DNA of 20,039 bases from Flavobacterium sp. (GTDB lineage Bacteria > Bacteroidota > Bacteroidia > Flavobacteriales > Flavobacteriaceae). Of this stretch, positions 6,664 to 15,455 are shown in pieces. The position numbers and the translations under genes were made by a program. Positions within the stretch are counted from its first letter, which is position 1. Every line of letters begins with the position of its first letter. The stretch is from positions 1 through 20,039 of the forward strand of contig JASLID010000058.1 of the NCBI GenBank assembly GCA_030153045.1, read 5' to 3'. The notes beneath the pieces are model-generated. The model ran no database searches. It had not been told where the DNA came from and saw only the letters and a list, made by a program, of their open reading frames with translations.

Positions 6664-9600
6664 TTATTCAATTACTTTAATTTTCTCAGAATTTGAGTGG
6701 GTTGTAAATTCTGGAGCATACATGCTTTGTAGCGTCGCTATTCCATTATTGAAATTTCCTGAATTGTTTACAATTACATCATATTCTAAAACATATGTTC
6801 CTTGTTTGATTTCATCAAAGAAAAAGTGAGTTGCGGTATCTTTCGTGCTCATGTAATACCCTAAATCACCCGTATTCTTATATCTTGATATTACATCAAC
6901 AGGTTCTAAGCAAGAAGCTCTTAAATCTTTAAGATGAACAAATTCTAAATCGTTGTTGATTTTTAAAATCAATCTAATGGTTAATTTGTCGCCTATTTTT
7001 ACTTCGTTGTTTTTTAAGGAAATTAATTTGCTTCCATTTTCATCTTTTACTTTTTTGAAAACTTCTTTGCTAATTTCTAATGATGGATTTTTTGAGGTTT
7101 TAATATTTTCAATGTTTTCGAAATACTGCCAATAAGCGCCACCAAAACTAGGAACTTCTGATTTGTTTTCGATTGTAATTGTTGCCAAATCATTATTGAT
7201 TTCGTCTGATTTCCACTGTAATTTAAAGTAACCCGAGCCAGCTTCTGTTTTTTTATCAGCGAGTTTTTGATTTAGTATTTGTGGGTTTCCTATGTCAAAA
7301 GAACTATCATTTTTAGCGTCAATCCAGTCACTTCCTTTGTTTAGTAACACATAAATAGCTTCGGTTGTTGCTTTAGTAGTTCCCCAGTTTTCTCTTTGTT
7401 TGTTTTTAATCAACCATGCTTTTAAGTTATTAATAGTCTGCTTGTCATTTTCAATTTCAGAAAAAGCTTCAATTAATAAAGCCTGATTTTCAATAGGCGA
7501 TTCAAACCATCTCCAACCATTTTTATTTTCAATCCAATACATGCCATCTTCAGAATTCTTAATAGCTGTTTCTTTAAGATGGGTAATGATTTGTTTGGCA
7601 TAAATACTATCTCCTAAGCGATGGGCACTCAGAGCTAACATTGCTTTTTGTCCTAATCCATAGTCTAGCCATTTGGTTTTTGTTTGTTGGATTTGGTAAT
7701 TAATGTTTTTTCGCAGTGACTCATTTATAACATGTGATTTTATGTAAAAGCTACGACAATATAAATATTGAAGCTCTTTTTCAGTAATTGAGAGTTTCTT
7801 TTTTCTTTGCTCCTCTGTATTACTCATAAAAGAAGCGTCTATATAAGGAATTCCCTTGTCTGTTATAGTATATAAATTAGTCGTAGGAAACATGTTTTGT
7901 AAATGTCCAAATCCACTCAAAATATGCTGTGTGATATAGGCATTTTCAAAACCGCCTTCAAACCAAGAGAATCCTCCTGATGGGCTTTGTTTTTCTTTTA
8001 GTTTGTTTAATGCACTTGTGTTTGATTCAGTTAATTTTTGAATGTCAAACAAATAGGCAAGTCTTTTGTTTTTTTCAGTTTCATCAGCATCTTGAAACCA
8101 AGGTGTTTCTCTTAAAATGATAGATTTTAGTTCTTCATTCATTTCAAGTTTCGATTTTTTGCTAGGCTCATTTCTCCATTTTTCAAATACTTCAGCCACT
8201 TTTGGTTGACTATTTATAATGTTCAATGCAATAGTGTTGGCATAAAAGCGGGCAAATGTCTGTTCGGCACATTCGTGTTCATATTCCATCAAATACGGTA
8301 ATGACTGTACCGCTAACCAAGTAGGATTAGAAGTGTATTCAAAAGTGAAAGACTGATTTTTTAATGTTGTTGATGTATTGTTTTTTAAATTTTCAAAAAT
8401 AAATTCTTTTTTCGTATGTTCTCTAACCCAAATAGGCAAAGATTCAGTAATCAAAATTCGATTGCTTAAAACTGGCAGCAAATTTTCTTCTCCATCACTA
8501 AAATCACCTGATTTTGCAATGACTTTATATTGAATTCCTTGTACACCTTCAGGAATAAAAATCTTCCAGCTTACAGTTGCATTGTCCTTAGCCTTACAAT
8601 TGAAATCTCTCGTGTTTGAGGCATTAAGACAAATAGCATCAACAGGATTCCCAGTTATGGCATCAAAAAGTTGAAGAATCGCAGTACCTGATTTTGTCTC
8701 CTTTGTCAAATTAACCACTTTAGCCGAAAGTGTGATGGTGTCCGTCTCGCGTAAAAAACGAGGCATGTTTGGCATAATCATTAGGTCTTTTTGCGAAATA
8801 ATTTCGGTTTCAAAAGTGCCCATATCGGCATTTTTGTCATGACCAAAAAGGCGAAGTTTCCATCGTGTAAGGGACTCCGGAGTAGTGAAATTAAAAGTGA
8901 TTTTCCCTTTGCTATCAGTGGTTAGATGAGGGTAAAAGAAGGCTGTTTCGTTAAAATTGGTACGGGTTTTAACTTGGGTTAATTCTTTTAATCCTTTTTT
9001 TGTTACAATTATAATGACTCCATTAGCGCCTTTAGCACCATATAAATTTGTTGCTTCTTTGTCTTTTAAGATGGTAATTGAAGTAATGTCCTCTTGAGCT
9101 ATATTTTTTAAAGCAGTTGCTTCTTGAATTTCACCATCAATTATAATCAAAGCATTTTCGCTTTTTTCAAGTGTTGATGTTCCTCTAATTTCAATTGATT
9201 CAACAACAGTGTATGAAGAAGTAACTGAAGAAGATTTTTTTAGCTTTAACCCATTTTCATTTTCGATTTCCTCAAACATACGTCTTCTGAATTTGCTGAA
9301 ATAACTCAAATCCTTATCGTTTGAAGTCACTACAATTATGTTAGGATTCATAATTCCGTCGTCTTTTTTTATGCCTAAACTTGTAATCACAACTTCACTT
9401 AATTGTTTTGCATTATCTTGAAGTATAGTGTTAATAGTGCTTGAAGCACCCACTGCTTTTGAGACATCATTCATGCCCATAAAAGAATAAACGAGCACTT
9501 CTCCTTCTCGAGCATTAATCGCATATAATCCTTCAAAGTCGGTTTGAACACCTCTTTGAGTACCTTTTACAACAACATTTACACCAGGTAAAGGACCACT

Positions 9601-12600
9601 GGCATCAGAAACGACTCCAGTAATGGTTTTTGTGCCCGGCAGAATTACTTGTGTTTGAGCTGTATTCTGTTCGTATTGTTTTCTTCTATAATTGCTTTTT
9701 GGATCAGTGAAACTAAATCCAAAAGATTGAAAATGAGGTTTGAAAGTGATTTTTTGATAATATACTTTTTTGGTGCTAGAATTGAAAGTGATATCAGTAA
9801 AGTGATATTCGGTTACACCAGGATAATCAACACGAGTGTAATTGTCAAACGATGGTTTTTTCCATTTGTCTTTTGCAAAAGTATCTAATGAGCTGTCATA
9901 CATAGAAGCCAAAATTTCTGTTTCCAGCTTATTGTCAGAAATTTTAAAAGACCATTTTTCCTTACTTCCAGGCTCTATTTTGTTTCTAAAGGACAATACC
10001 TCAAAATTGATTTTACGACTTAATGTTTCTTTGCTTAATGTTACGTTTTGCGAATACCCATCGTTTTCCCAATGCGTTGAGAAATGAAAAGAATAATCAA
10101 ATTTAGGATTTTTGAGCTTTTTAAATGAGACTATTCCTTTTCCATTTATTAAGGCCGTAATTTTTTCTTCTAATAAATTTTCTCCGTTGTAATAACGTGT
10201 AGTGATATACAATTGAGGTAAAGTGGTGTTTAATTCAAAGTGGATTTCTTTTTCGTAATCCTTATCAATTTGTTTATAAGAGAAAACCTGATTTTGTGCT
10301 AAAGGATTTTCTTTTGATTTTACTTCAAAATGATTGTCGGTTGTAATGCTGTTGTTTTTTGTGTCAATAATTGTAGAAACCACTCTGTAATTCCCTTTTT
10401 CAAGATTTGAAAGCAGCACTTCATTACTAACCGAAGTGTCAAAATTTAATGTTTTTACAAGAATTGAACCAGAGCCATTCTCGTTAGTATACGGTTCATA
10501 CGGAAACAGTTTTTTAAATTCTTCCTCACTAATATTTTGAATGTCTGGAAACCCAAATTGTCTTTCTTTTAGATATTCATGCTTCTTTATTTTAAAAATT
10601 TCAACTTTTCCTTTAGAAGGAATTGGATGGTCATCCAAGTTCGCAACGTCAACATTTAGTTTATTTTCGTTTTCAAGAAATAGTATCGAATTAATTCGGG
10701 GATTTATTTTCAAAGTCTCTTTTTTGACTATTGGTTGGTTTGTCGCAGTGCGAGTTTCACCATTTGTATCGGTAATGCTAATTTCTATTTTGAAAGAGAT
10801 ATCTCTAATTTCTTCATTTTTAAGTCCTTCAATAGTAGTTGTGATTGGAATTGTAAATTCTCCATTTGCATCAGTTGTTATTTCTTTTTGTATATAATTG
10901 GTATCACTTTTTTGATTGTATGCTTCTTCGTAATAATTTCTGCTAATGCTGTATTTAACGGCTGCATTAGTAAGATTACTTCCTGCAAGTGTTTTAGCAA
11001 AACCTTTTAATTGTAGGGTGTCACCAATACTATATACTTCTTTGATTTTGTCGAAAGTAATTTCAAAAGTAGGCCGTTTGTATTCTTCTACTTTAAAATA
11101 AAAATAGTTGCTATCAAAATTTACATAATCCCAAAAAGAATGTTCTTCTTCTTTTTTGTTATAATATTTTTTGTCTTTATTAAAAAGTTTATCATCTGGT
11201 TCGTCAATTTCAATAGAAAATTCGCCAGTCAAACCGTTTTTAGGGATGTCAAATTCACCTGAAAATGAACCAAATTCATTGGTTTGTATATCAAGTTCTT
11301 TAATCGTTTCGTTTGAAGCGTTTTCAATAATGATGTGAACAGTTAGTTTAGGGACTACACTTTTTTTATTGTTTTTATTCTGTACAATGATTCCTTTAAA
11401 AAAAACTTTCTGTCCCGGTCTGTAAATAGCTCTGTCTAAATAAAGCATTGGCTTTGCTTCAAAATCTTCTTCGTCTTTATCGTAATAACCATTCATTTTA
11501 ACCGAAGGGTTATAAGAAATAGCAAGCGTATCTTTGTTTTGTATGAAATAACTTTTAAGTGCTTTGATTTGTTTTTTATTTGACCACTTAGGATATTCAA
11601 TTTTGGCGATATCATTTGCTTTTATAGTCTTATCTTCATTTTTGATAAAAGCATCAGTTAATGGTTCTCCAGTTTTTCTGTTTAATAAATAAAATAAATC
11701 ATTGTTTTCGTTTTCATCTTCAACATAAGCTATGTTGGTTACAGTATGAAAACTGTAATTTTTATTGATTTCAGTATTTGAAAGTTTGTCGGTATCTTCA
11801 AAAACAATAATGTAAGTACCTAAGGGTAATTTGTCTAATAAAATTTCGGTACTGTATTGATTATGATTTTTTAGATTTGGTATTGATTTGGTACTCTCTT
11901 TAAAAGGTTTTTTATTCTCCACAAACTTTAAGCTTTCATCTTTGCTAGAATTTTTTAAAGGATTCAAGTGTAGGTATTCTTTCGCGGAAATTTTATAATA
12001 CGATACTTTTATTGAATCAATATTTCTAGATTCAATAAAAGCCCTTGTGTTCTCATTTTCGTAACTTTTGCCTTTAAGTCTGATGTATAAACTTTTGTCT
12101 AAAATGATTTCCTTTTCACGTAATGCTTCAGTAGTAATGTATTCGCTGGGATTGGTGCTAATAATTTGATTTAAAAGAACTAAGGCTTCCTTTTTTTGAT
12201 TGTTTGAATTTAAATTTTTAGCCCTTCTTAAAATTAATTCATATTTTAAGTTTTGATTTTTGGTACTGTTTTCAAGTTCTGATAATGAAGTTTCAAGTAA
12301 TAAGCTTTTGGCAAATAAACGATCAATTGTAATTAGTCGCTGGTAACGAATATTGTCAATGTCATTAGGATTATTCAGAAGAAAATTATTTTCTCTTTTT
12401 TGTAACAACTCTATAAATGAACTTAGAAGAGCATCGTAGTTTTTGGTATTTAAATTGGTAAAAGTGTTCGAAGAAGTATAAAAAACTTCAATTTCTTTGT
12501 CAGATATAGGTAATTCATTTTTAAAAGTATAATTGTTAAATAAATTGAAATACTTTTCGGTGATTTCTTGAGTTAACAAATCAAATAAAGAAATTTGCTT

Positions 12601-13140
12601 ACTGTTTACATACGGTGGAATTTCTAAAATTTCAACAAATTTGTCAATAGAAGTATTACTCAAAGCAGCTTCATCTTTAAGAGAAGCGGTAAAGGATTTG
12701 ATGATTTCCTTTTTAAAATCGATGGTTGACCAAGTCTGAAAATCAGTTGAAGTATTATTTTCAACAAGTGTTATTTTATTGATTTTATAATCGTTGTAGT
12801 TGTAATAATCAATTAAAATAGCACCATAAATGTAATTTAAGATTGATTTAGAAACAGGTTGTGACGTCGCTATCTCTTCTCTTAAGTTAGTGATGATATT
12901 TTGTTGTGATTTTTCTTCAAAAACTTGCCTGAATTTTGAAATATAATAGAAACATTTAATGATTTGCATCTCATTGTTGTCTTTTTTAGCAAATGAATAA
13001 ATGGTTTGAACTTTTTTATAAGCGGATTCGGTCTTTCCACTTAATTCATCTTGGACTGTTTCACTCCAAAGTTTTTTGTAATCTTGTGCGTTTAAGGATA
13101 AAGCAAATAATAAGGCAGATAAATATATAATTAGTCTCAT
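6664..13140 (-). CDS. Giant alpha-2-macroglobulin-family protein with embedded SusC-type N-terminal module
   Basis: This exported 2158-residue protein begins with the signal peptide MRLIIYLSALLFALSLNA (no lipobox Cys). Residues ~20-480 are mostly helical with TPR-like stretches. MG-type beta domains follow; MG2 has the hallmark YRPGQK at 573-578 and VEEYKRPTFEITF near 685-697. At about 1169-1250 lies a carboxypeptidase-regulatory-like domain (ITGVVSDASGPLPGVNVVVK), then LSEVVITSLGIKK and a TonB-receptor plug-like domain to ~1382 (ending LYGAKGANGVIIIVTKKG). No beta-barrel follows. An A2M domain resumes at once (TNFNETAFFYPHL, LTRWKLRLFGHD near 1420), then a thioester-type motif CAEQ at 1624-1627 inside a helical TED-like region, and a C-terminal beta domain. 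Bacterial A2Ms are thought to trap proteases; this one's activity is unproven. The usual partner pbpC is absent from the window. One continuous frame argues against an artefactual fusion. Confidence 0.9.
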   Translation of the reverse strand: MRLIIYLSALLFALSLNAQDYKKLWSETVQDELSGKTESAYKKVQTIYSFAKKDNNEMQIIKCFYYISKFRQVFEEKSQQNIITNLREEIATSQPVSKSILNYIYGAILIDYYNYNDYKINKITLVENNTSTDFQTWSTIDFKKEIIKSFTASLKDEAALSNTSIDKFVEILEIPPYVNSKQISLFDLLTQEITEKYFNLFNNYTFKNELPISDKEIEVFYTSSNTFTNLNTKNYDALLSSFIELLQKRENNFLLNNPNDIDNIRYQRLITIDRLFAKSLLLETSLSELENSTKNQNLKYELILRRAKNLNSNNQKKEALVLLNQIISTNPSEYITTEALREKEIILDKSLYIRLKGKSYENENTRAFIESRNIDSIKVSYYKISAKEYLHLNPLKNSSKDESLKFVENKKPFKESTKSIPNLKNHNQYSTEILLDKLPLGTYIIVFEDTDKLSNTEINKNYSFHTVTNIAYVEDENENNDLFYLLNRKTGEPLTDAFIKNEDKTIKANDIAKIEYPKWSNKKQIKALKSYFIQNKDTLAISYNPSVKMNGYYDKDEEDFEAKPMLYLDRAIYRPGQKVFFKGIIVQNKNNKKSVVPKLTVHIIIENASNETIKELDIQTNEFGSFSGEFDIPKNGLTGEFSIEIDEPDDKLFNKDKKYYNKKEEEHSFWDYVNFDSNYFYFKVEEYKRPTFEITFDKIKEVYSIGDTLQLKGFAKTLAGSNLTNAAVKYSISRNYYEEAYNQKSDTNYIQKEITTDANGEFTIPITTTIEGLKNEEIRDISFKIEISITDTNGETRTATNQPIVKKETLKINPRINSILFLENENKLNVDVANLDDHPIPSKGKVEIFKIKKHEYLKERQFGFPDIQNISEEEFKKLFPYEPYTNENGSGSILVKTLNFDTSVSNEVLLSNLEKGNYRVVSTIIDTKNNSITTDNHFEVKSKENPLAQNQVFSYKQIDKDYEKEIHFELNTTLPQLYITTRYYNGENLLEEKITALINGKGIVSFKKLKNPKFDYSFHFSTHWENDGYSQNVTLSKETLSRKINFEVLSFRNKIEPGSKEKWSFKISDNKLETEILASMYDSSLDTFAKDKWKKPSFDNYTRVDYPGVTEYHFTDITFNSSTKKVYYQKITFKPHFQSFGFSFTDPKSNYRRKQYEQNTAQTQVILPGTKTITGVVSDASGPLPGVNVVVKGTQRGVQTDFEGLYAINAREGEVLVYSFMGMNDVSKAVGASSTINTILQDNAKQLSEVVITSLGIKKDDGIMNPNIIVVTSNDKDLSYFSKFRRRMFEEIENENGLKLKKSSSVTSSYTVVESIEIRGTSTLEKSENALIIIDGEIQEATALKNIAQEDITSITILKDKEATNLYGAKGANGVIIIVTKKGLKELTQVKTRTNFNETAFFYPHLTTDSKGKITFNFTTPESLTRWKLRLFGHDKNADMGTFETEIISQKDLMIMPNMPRFLRETDTITLSAKVVNLTKETKSGTAILQLFDAITGNPVDAICLNASNTRDFNCKAKDNATVSWKIFIPEGVQGIQYKVIAKSGDFSDGEENLLPVLSNRILITESLPIWVREHTKKEFIFENLKNNTSTTLKNQSFTFEYTSNPTWLAVQSLPYLMEYEHECAEQTFARFYANTIALNIINSQPKVAEVFEKWRNEPSKKSKLEMNEELKSIILRETPWFQDADETEKNKRLAYLFDIQKLTESNTSALNKLKEKQSPSGGFSWFEGGFENAYITQHILSGFGHLQNMFPTTNLYTITDKGIPYIDASFMSNTEEQRKKKLSITEKELQYLYCRSFYIKSHVINESLRKNINYQIQQTKTKWLDYGLGQKAMLALSAHRLGDSIYAKQIITHLKETAIKNSEDGMYWIENKNGWRWFESPIENQALLIEAFSEIENDKQTINNLKAWLIKNKQRENWGTTKATTEAIYVLLNKGSDWIDAKNDSSFDIGNPQILNQKLADKKTEAGSGYFKLQWKSDEINNDLATITIENKSEVPSFGGAYWQYFENIENIKTSKNPSLEISKEVFKKVKDENGSKLISLKNNEVKIGDKLTIRLILKINNDLEFVHLKDLRASCLEPVDVISRYKNTGDLGYYMSTKDTATHFFFDEIKQGTYVLEYDVIVNNSGNFNNGIATLQSMYAPEFTTHSNSEKIKVIE

Positions 13141-13207
13141 AAGGTTGGTTTTATAACTATAGAGGGTTTTATTTGAAAAAAGGTTGGGAAGAAATTCTTT
13201 TTTTTTT

Positions 13208-13215
13208 CAAAATTA
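13208..13215 (-). promoter_or_regulatory. Candidate -7 promoter element of the A2M gene
   Basis: On the minus strand the bases read TAATTTTG, a perfect TAnnTTTG match, about 68 bases before the ATG at 13140. A ten-base T run (plus strand, 13198-13207) lies just downstream of it in the direction of transcription. The only TTG nearby (13229-13231) is spaced 13 bp away, closer than the usual 17-23 bp. Confidence 0.4.
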
Positions 13216-13232
13216 ATTCGAAATGCCCCAAT

Positions 13233-13325
13233 TCTGATGGAATTATAAAAGAAACTTTCATGAAACCACTTTATGATTTATATTTGAACAAATTAAAAAT
13301 GAATTTAAGAATTGATTTCTTTTGA
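13233..13325 (+). pseudogene. Possible degraded tail of a TPR-gene paralogue
   Basis: In one frame this stretch reads ...KETFMKPLYDLYLNKLKM... up to a TGA at 13323-13325. It resembles the C-terminal part of the TPR protein (KTTFEKLYDLYLNKIKD). The DNA shares an exact 17-base run, 13272-13288 with 6573-6589, and 8 of the next 10 bases, in the same orientation. No full gene can be drawn, and AT-rich chance similarity is not excluded. Confidence 0.35.
13279..13286 (+). promoter_or_regulatory. Candidate -7 promoter element of mpl
   Basis: TATATTTG is a perfect TAnnTTTG match 56 bases before the mpl ATG. It lies inside the 17-base repeat shared with the TPR gene tail, so its presence could be inherited from coding DNA rather than selected as a promoter. 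No well-placed TTG -33 box is evident. Confidence 0.4.
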
Positions 13326-13342
13326 AATCTGAAATCTACTAT

Positions 13343-14698
13343 ATGAGAACACATTTCATAGCCATTGGCGGAGCCGCCATGCACAATTTAGCATTAGCAT
13401 TACACGGTAAAGGATATCAAGTTACAGGTAGCGACGATGCGATTTTTGAACCATCAAAATCACGATTGGAAAAAAAAGGCTTATTGCCAGTTGAATTTGG
13501 CTGGTTTCCCGAAAAAATTACTCAAGACATTGAAGCCATCATTCTTGGAATGCATGCCAAAGCAGATAATCCTGAATTATTAAAAGCACAAGAATTAGGG
13601 TTGAAAATCTATTCTTATCCTGAATTTTTATATGAACAATCTAAAAATAAAACACGCGTTGTGATAGGTGGTTCCCACGGAAAAACCACCATCACGTCTA
13701 TGATTTTGCACGTCATGCATTATCATAATATTGAAGTCGATTATATGGTAGGGGCACAACTTGAAGGATTTGATACCATGGTGCATTTAACTGATAAAAA
13801 TGACTTTATCGTCTTAGAAGGCGATGAGTATTTGTCTTCACCTATGGACCGTCGCCCAAAATTTCATTTGTATCAACCCAACATCGCTTTAATTTCAGGA
13901 ATTGCCTGGGATCATATCAATGTGTTTCCAACGTATGAAAATTATGTGGAGCAGTTTGAAATTTTTATCCAAAGAATTACCAATGGTGGGATTTTAGTTT
14001 ATAATACAGATGATTCTGAAGTAAAACGTGTAGCCGAAGCTTCTACGAATCCAATTCGAAGAATTCCATATCACACTCCAGCATATTCGGTTGAAAATGG
14101 TGTAACGTTATTAGAAACACCTGAAGGTCCAATGCCAATTGAGGTTTTTGGAGCTCACAATTTGAATAATCTGGCTGGAGCCAAATGGATTTGTCAAAAC
14201 ATGGGTGTAGACGAAGCCGATTTCTATGAAGCCATTGCTAGTTTTAAAGGTGCCTCAAAACGTCTAGAAAAAATAGCCGAAAGCAAAACCAAAGTAGCCT
14301 ACAAAGACTTTGCGCATTCACCAAGTAAAGTAGCTGCGACTACCAAAGCAGTAAAGGAACAATATCCAAACCGAAAAGTAGTAGCTTGTTTAGAACTGCA
14401 TACTTACAGTAGTTTGAATGCCGAGTTTCTAAAAGAATATGAAGGCGCATTAGAATATGCAGATGTAGCGGTGGTTTTCTATTCGCCTGATGCAGTGAAA
14501 ATCAAACAATTGGAAGAAGTGACTTACGAGCAAATTGCCAAAGCATTCAATCGTGAAGATTTGATTATTTATACCAATCCTGTCGATTTTAAAAACTATT
14601 TATTCAACTTGGATTTAGAAAATGCCGCTTTATTGTTAATGAGTTCTGGGAATTATGGAGGATTGAATTTTGAGGAAGTAAAAGAGCTTATTCAATAA
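13343..14698 (+). CDS. mpl: UDP-N-acetylmuramate:L-Ala-gamma-D-Glu-meso-DAP ligase
   Basis: This Mur ligase reattaches the recycled cell-wall tripeptide to UDP-MurNAc in the cytoplasm, using ATP. The start ATG at 13343 gives MRTHFIAIGGAAMHNLALAL, the expected Mpl N terminus with the Rossmann-like UDP-binding glycines; a TTG seven codons upstream is less likely. The ATP loop GGSHGKTT is at 109-116. EGDEYLSSPMDRRPKFHLY and the following ISGIAWDHINVFPTYENY are Mpl-type and separate it from MurC. The C-terminal domain shows DFAHSPSKVAATTKA and CLELHTYSSLN. The length of 451 residues is normal. Its stop codon abuts the stop of the convergent DUF1287 gene with no spacer. Confidence 0.94.
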   Translation: MRTHFIAIGGAAMHNLALALHGKGYQVTGSDDAIFEPSKSRLEKKGLLPVEFGWFPEKITQDIEAIILGMHAKADNPELLKAQELGLKIYSYPEFLYEQSKNKTRVVIGGSHGKTTITSMILHVMHYHNIEVDYMVGAQLEGFDTMVHLTDKNDFIVLEGDEYLSSPMDRRPKFHLYQPNIALISGIAWDHINVFPTYENYVEQFEIFIQRITNGGILVYNTDDSEVKRVAEASTNPIRRIPYHTPAYSVENGVTLLETPEGPMPIEVFGAHNLNNLAGAKWICQNMGVDEADFYEAIASFKGASKRLEKIAESKTKVAYKDFAHSPSKVAATTKAVKEQYPNRKVVACLELHTYSSLNAEFLKEYEGALEYADVAVVFYSPDAVKIKQLEEVTYEQIAKAFNREDLIIYTNPVDFKNYLFNLDLENAALLLMSSGNYGGLNFEEVKELIQ

Positions 14699-15355
14699 TT
14701 AGTCACCATACCTAAAATGCCCAACAATAGTATAGCTAAACAAACAATCGGCTAAAACCTGACCTCCACCAACATTGTGGACAATTAACGGCCGTTTTTC
14801 TTCCGAAGCATCGGGATCTGTTTTTAAATGGGTCACGATTCCAATATGAGGTAGTTTGTCGTTTATCATCCAAGTTACAATATCACCCGTTTTATAATCC
14901 AAAGGATTTTGTGAAACGGGTATTTTTTTACCTTTTCTTTCGAAAAAAACTTCTAAGTTAGGAACTCTTCTATGATCAATATTGGTGTCGGTAGATTTCA
15001 TTCCCCACTTTTTTAAATTAGGATATAAATTAAAATTAGCCACCATATCATCGTGGACTTCTTTTTGTAAATCAACACCTAATTTTCGATACGCCCGAAT
15101 TATTACATCAGTGCAAACTCCGGTTTTAGGAGGGACATCTCCGTTTGGGTATTTTATTCCAATATAATTTGGAGTGTAAATCACTTCAGAGTCAATAATA
15201 GAAATAGCTGCATTAGATAGTTTTTCATAAAAATCACTCGGTTTTTTGATGGGATGGATTGACTTTTCAAAAATGTTGTCAGCTAGATTATTAGTGTTTT
15301 CTTTTTTACAGTTCACTAATAAAATCATAAAAAACAAAATGCTTATTAATTTCAT
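14699..15355 (-). CDS. DUF1287 family lipoprotein (NlpC/P60-like fold suspected)
   Basis: The 218-residue product carries a lipoprotein signal (ILLVNC, Cys16 as the lipidated residue) followed by KKENTNN, so it should be membrane-anchored on the outer side of the cytoplasmic membrane or exported to the outer membrane. The body matches DUF1287: TGVCTDVIIRAY with Cys81, LPHIGIV with His170, and RPLIVHNVGGG with His192-Asn193. A Cys/His pair in this arrangement resembles NlpC/P60-type cysteine peptidases acting on peptidoglycan, but this activity is inference. It converges on mpl with zero spacing and is divergent from radC. No clear TAnnTTTG element was found upstream. Confidence 0.82.
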   Translation of the reverse strand: MKLISILFFMILLVNCKKENTNNLADNIFEKSIHPIKKPSDFYEKLSNAAISIIDSEVIYTPNYIGIKYPNGDVPPKTGVCTDVIIRAYRKLGVDLQKEVHDDMVANFNLYPNLKKWGMKSTDTNIDHRRVPNLEVFFERKGKKIPVSQNPLDYKTGDIVTWMINDKLPHIGIVTHLKTDPDASEEKRPLIVHNVGGGQVLADCLFSYTIVGHFRYGD

Positions 15356-15422
15356 AAATGCTAATTTAAATATTGAACGTAAAATTTTCGATTTTAATAT
15401 TTTAGAATCATTTTTTTTGAAT

Positions 15423-15430
15423 TAGATTTG
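15423..15430 (+). promoter_or_regulatory. Candidate -7 promoter element for the radC-led gene unit
   Basis: TAGATTTG is a perfect TAnnTTTG match 25 bases before the radC ATG. It is the only recognisable promoter signal before the six tightly packed genes from radC to 19813. No good -33 TTG is seen at 17-23 bp. Confidence 0.5.
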
Positions 15431-15455
15431 TTTTAATAAACGCCAAAATAAAATT

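Noticed and set aside
9000..9640. The plug/regulatory segment as an assembly fusion of a SusC gene with an A2M gene
   Set aside because: The frame is uninterrupted on both sides, no composition break is visible, and A2M sequence resumes directly after the plug; unlike the junction near 19940.
9649..11010. Several plus-strand open frames of 79-118 codons inside the A2M gene
   Set aside because: Their translations are Phe/Ser/Ile-rich low-complexity reflections of the AT-rich minus-strand gene, without starts or motifs that look real.
13322..13342. TTG start adding seven residues to Mpl
   Set aside because: MRTHFIAIGG from the ATG at 13343 is the expected N terminus; the added residues have no support.
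15356..15455. A promoter for the DUF1287 gene on the minus strand
   Set aside because: No CAAAnnTA (TAnnTTTG in reverse) was found in the 100-bp divergent spacer; only weak AT-rich similarity.
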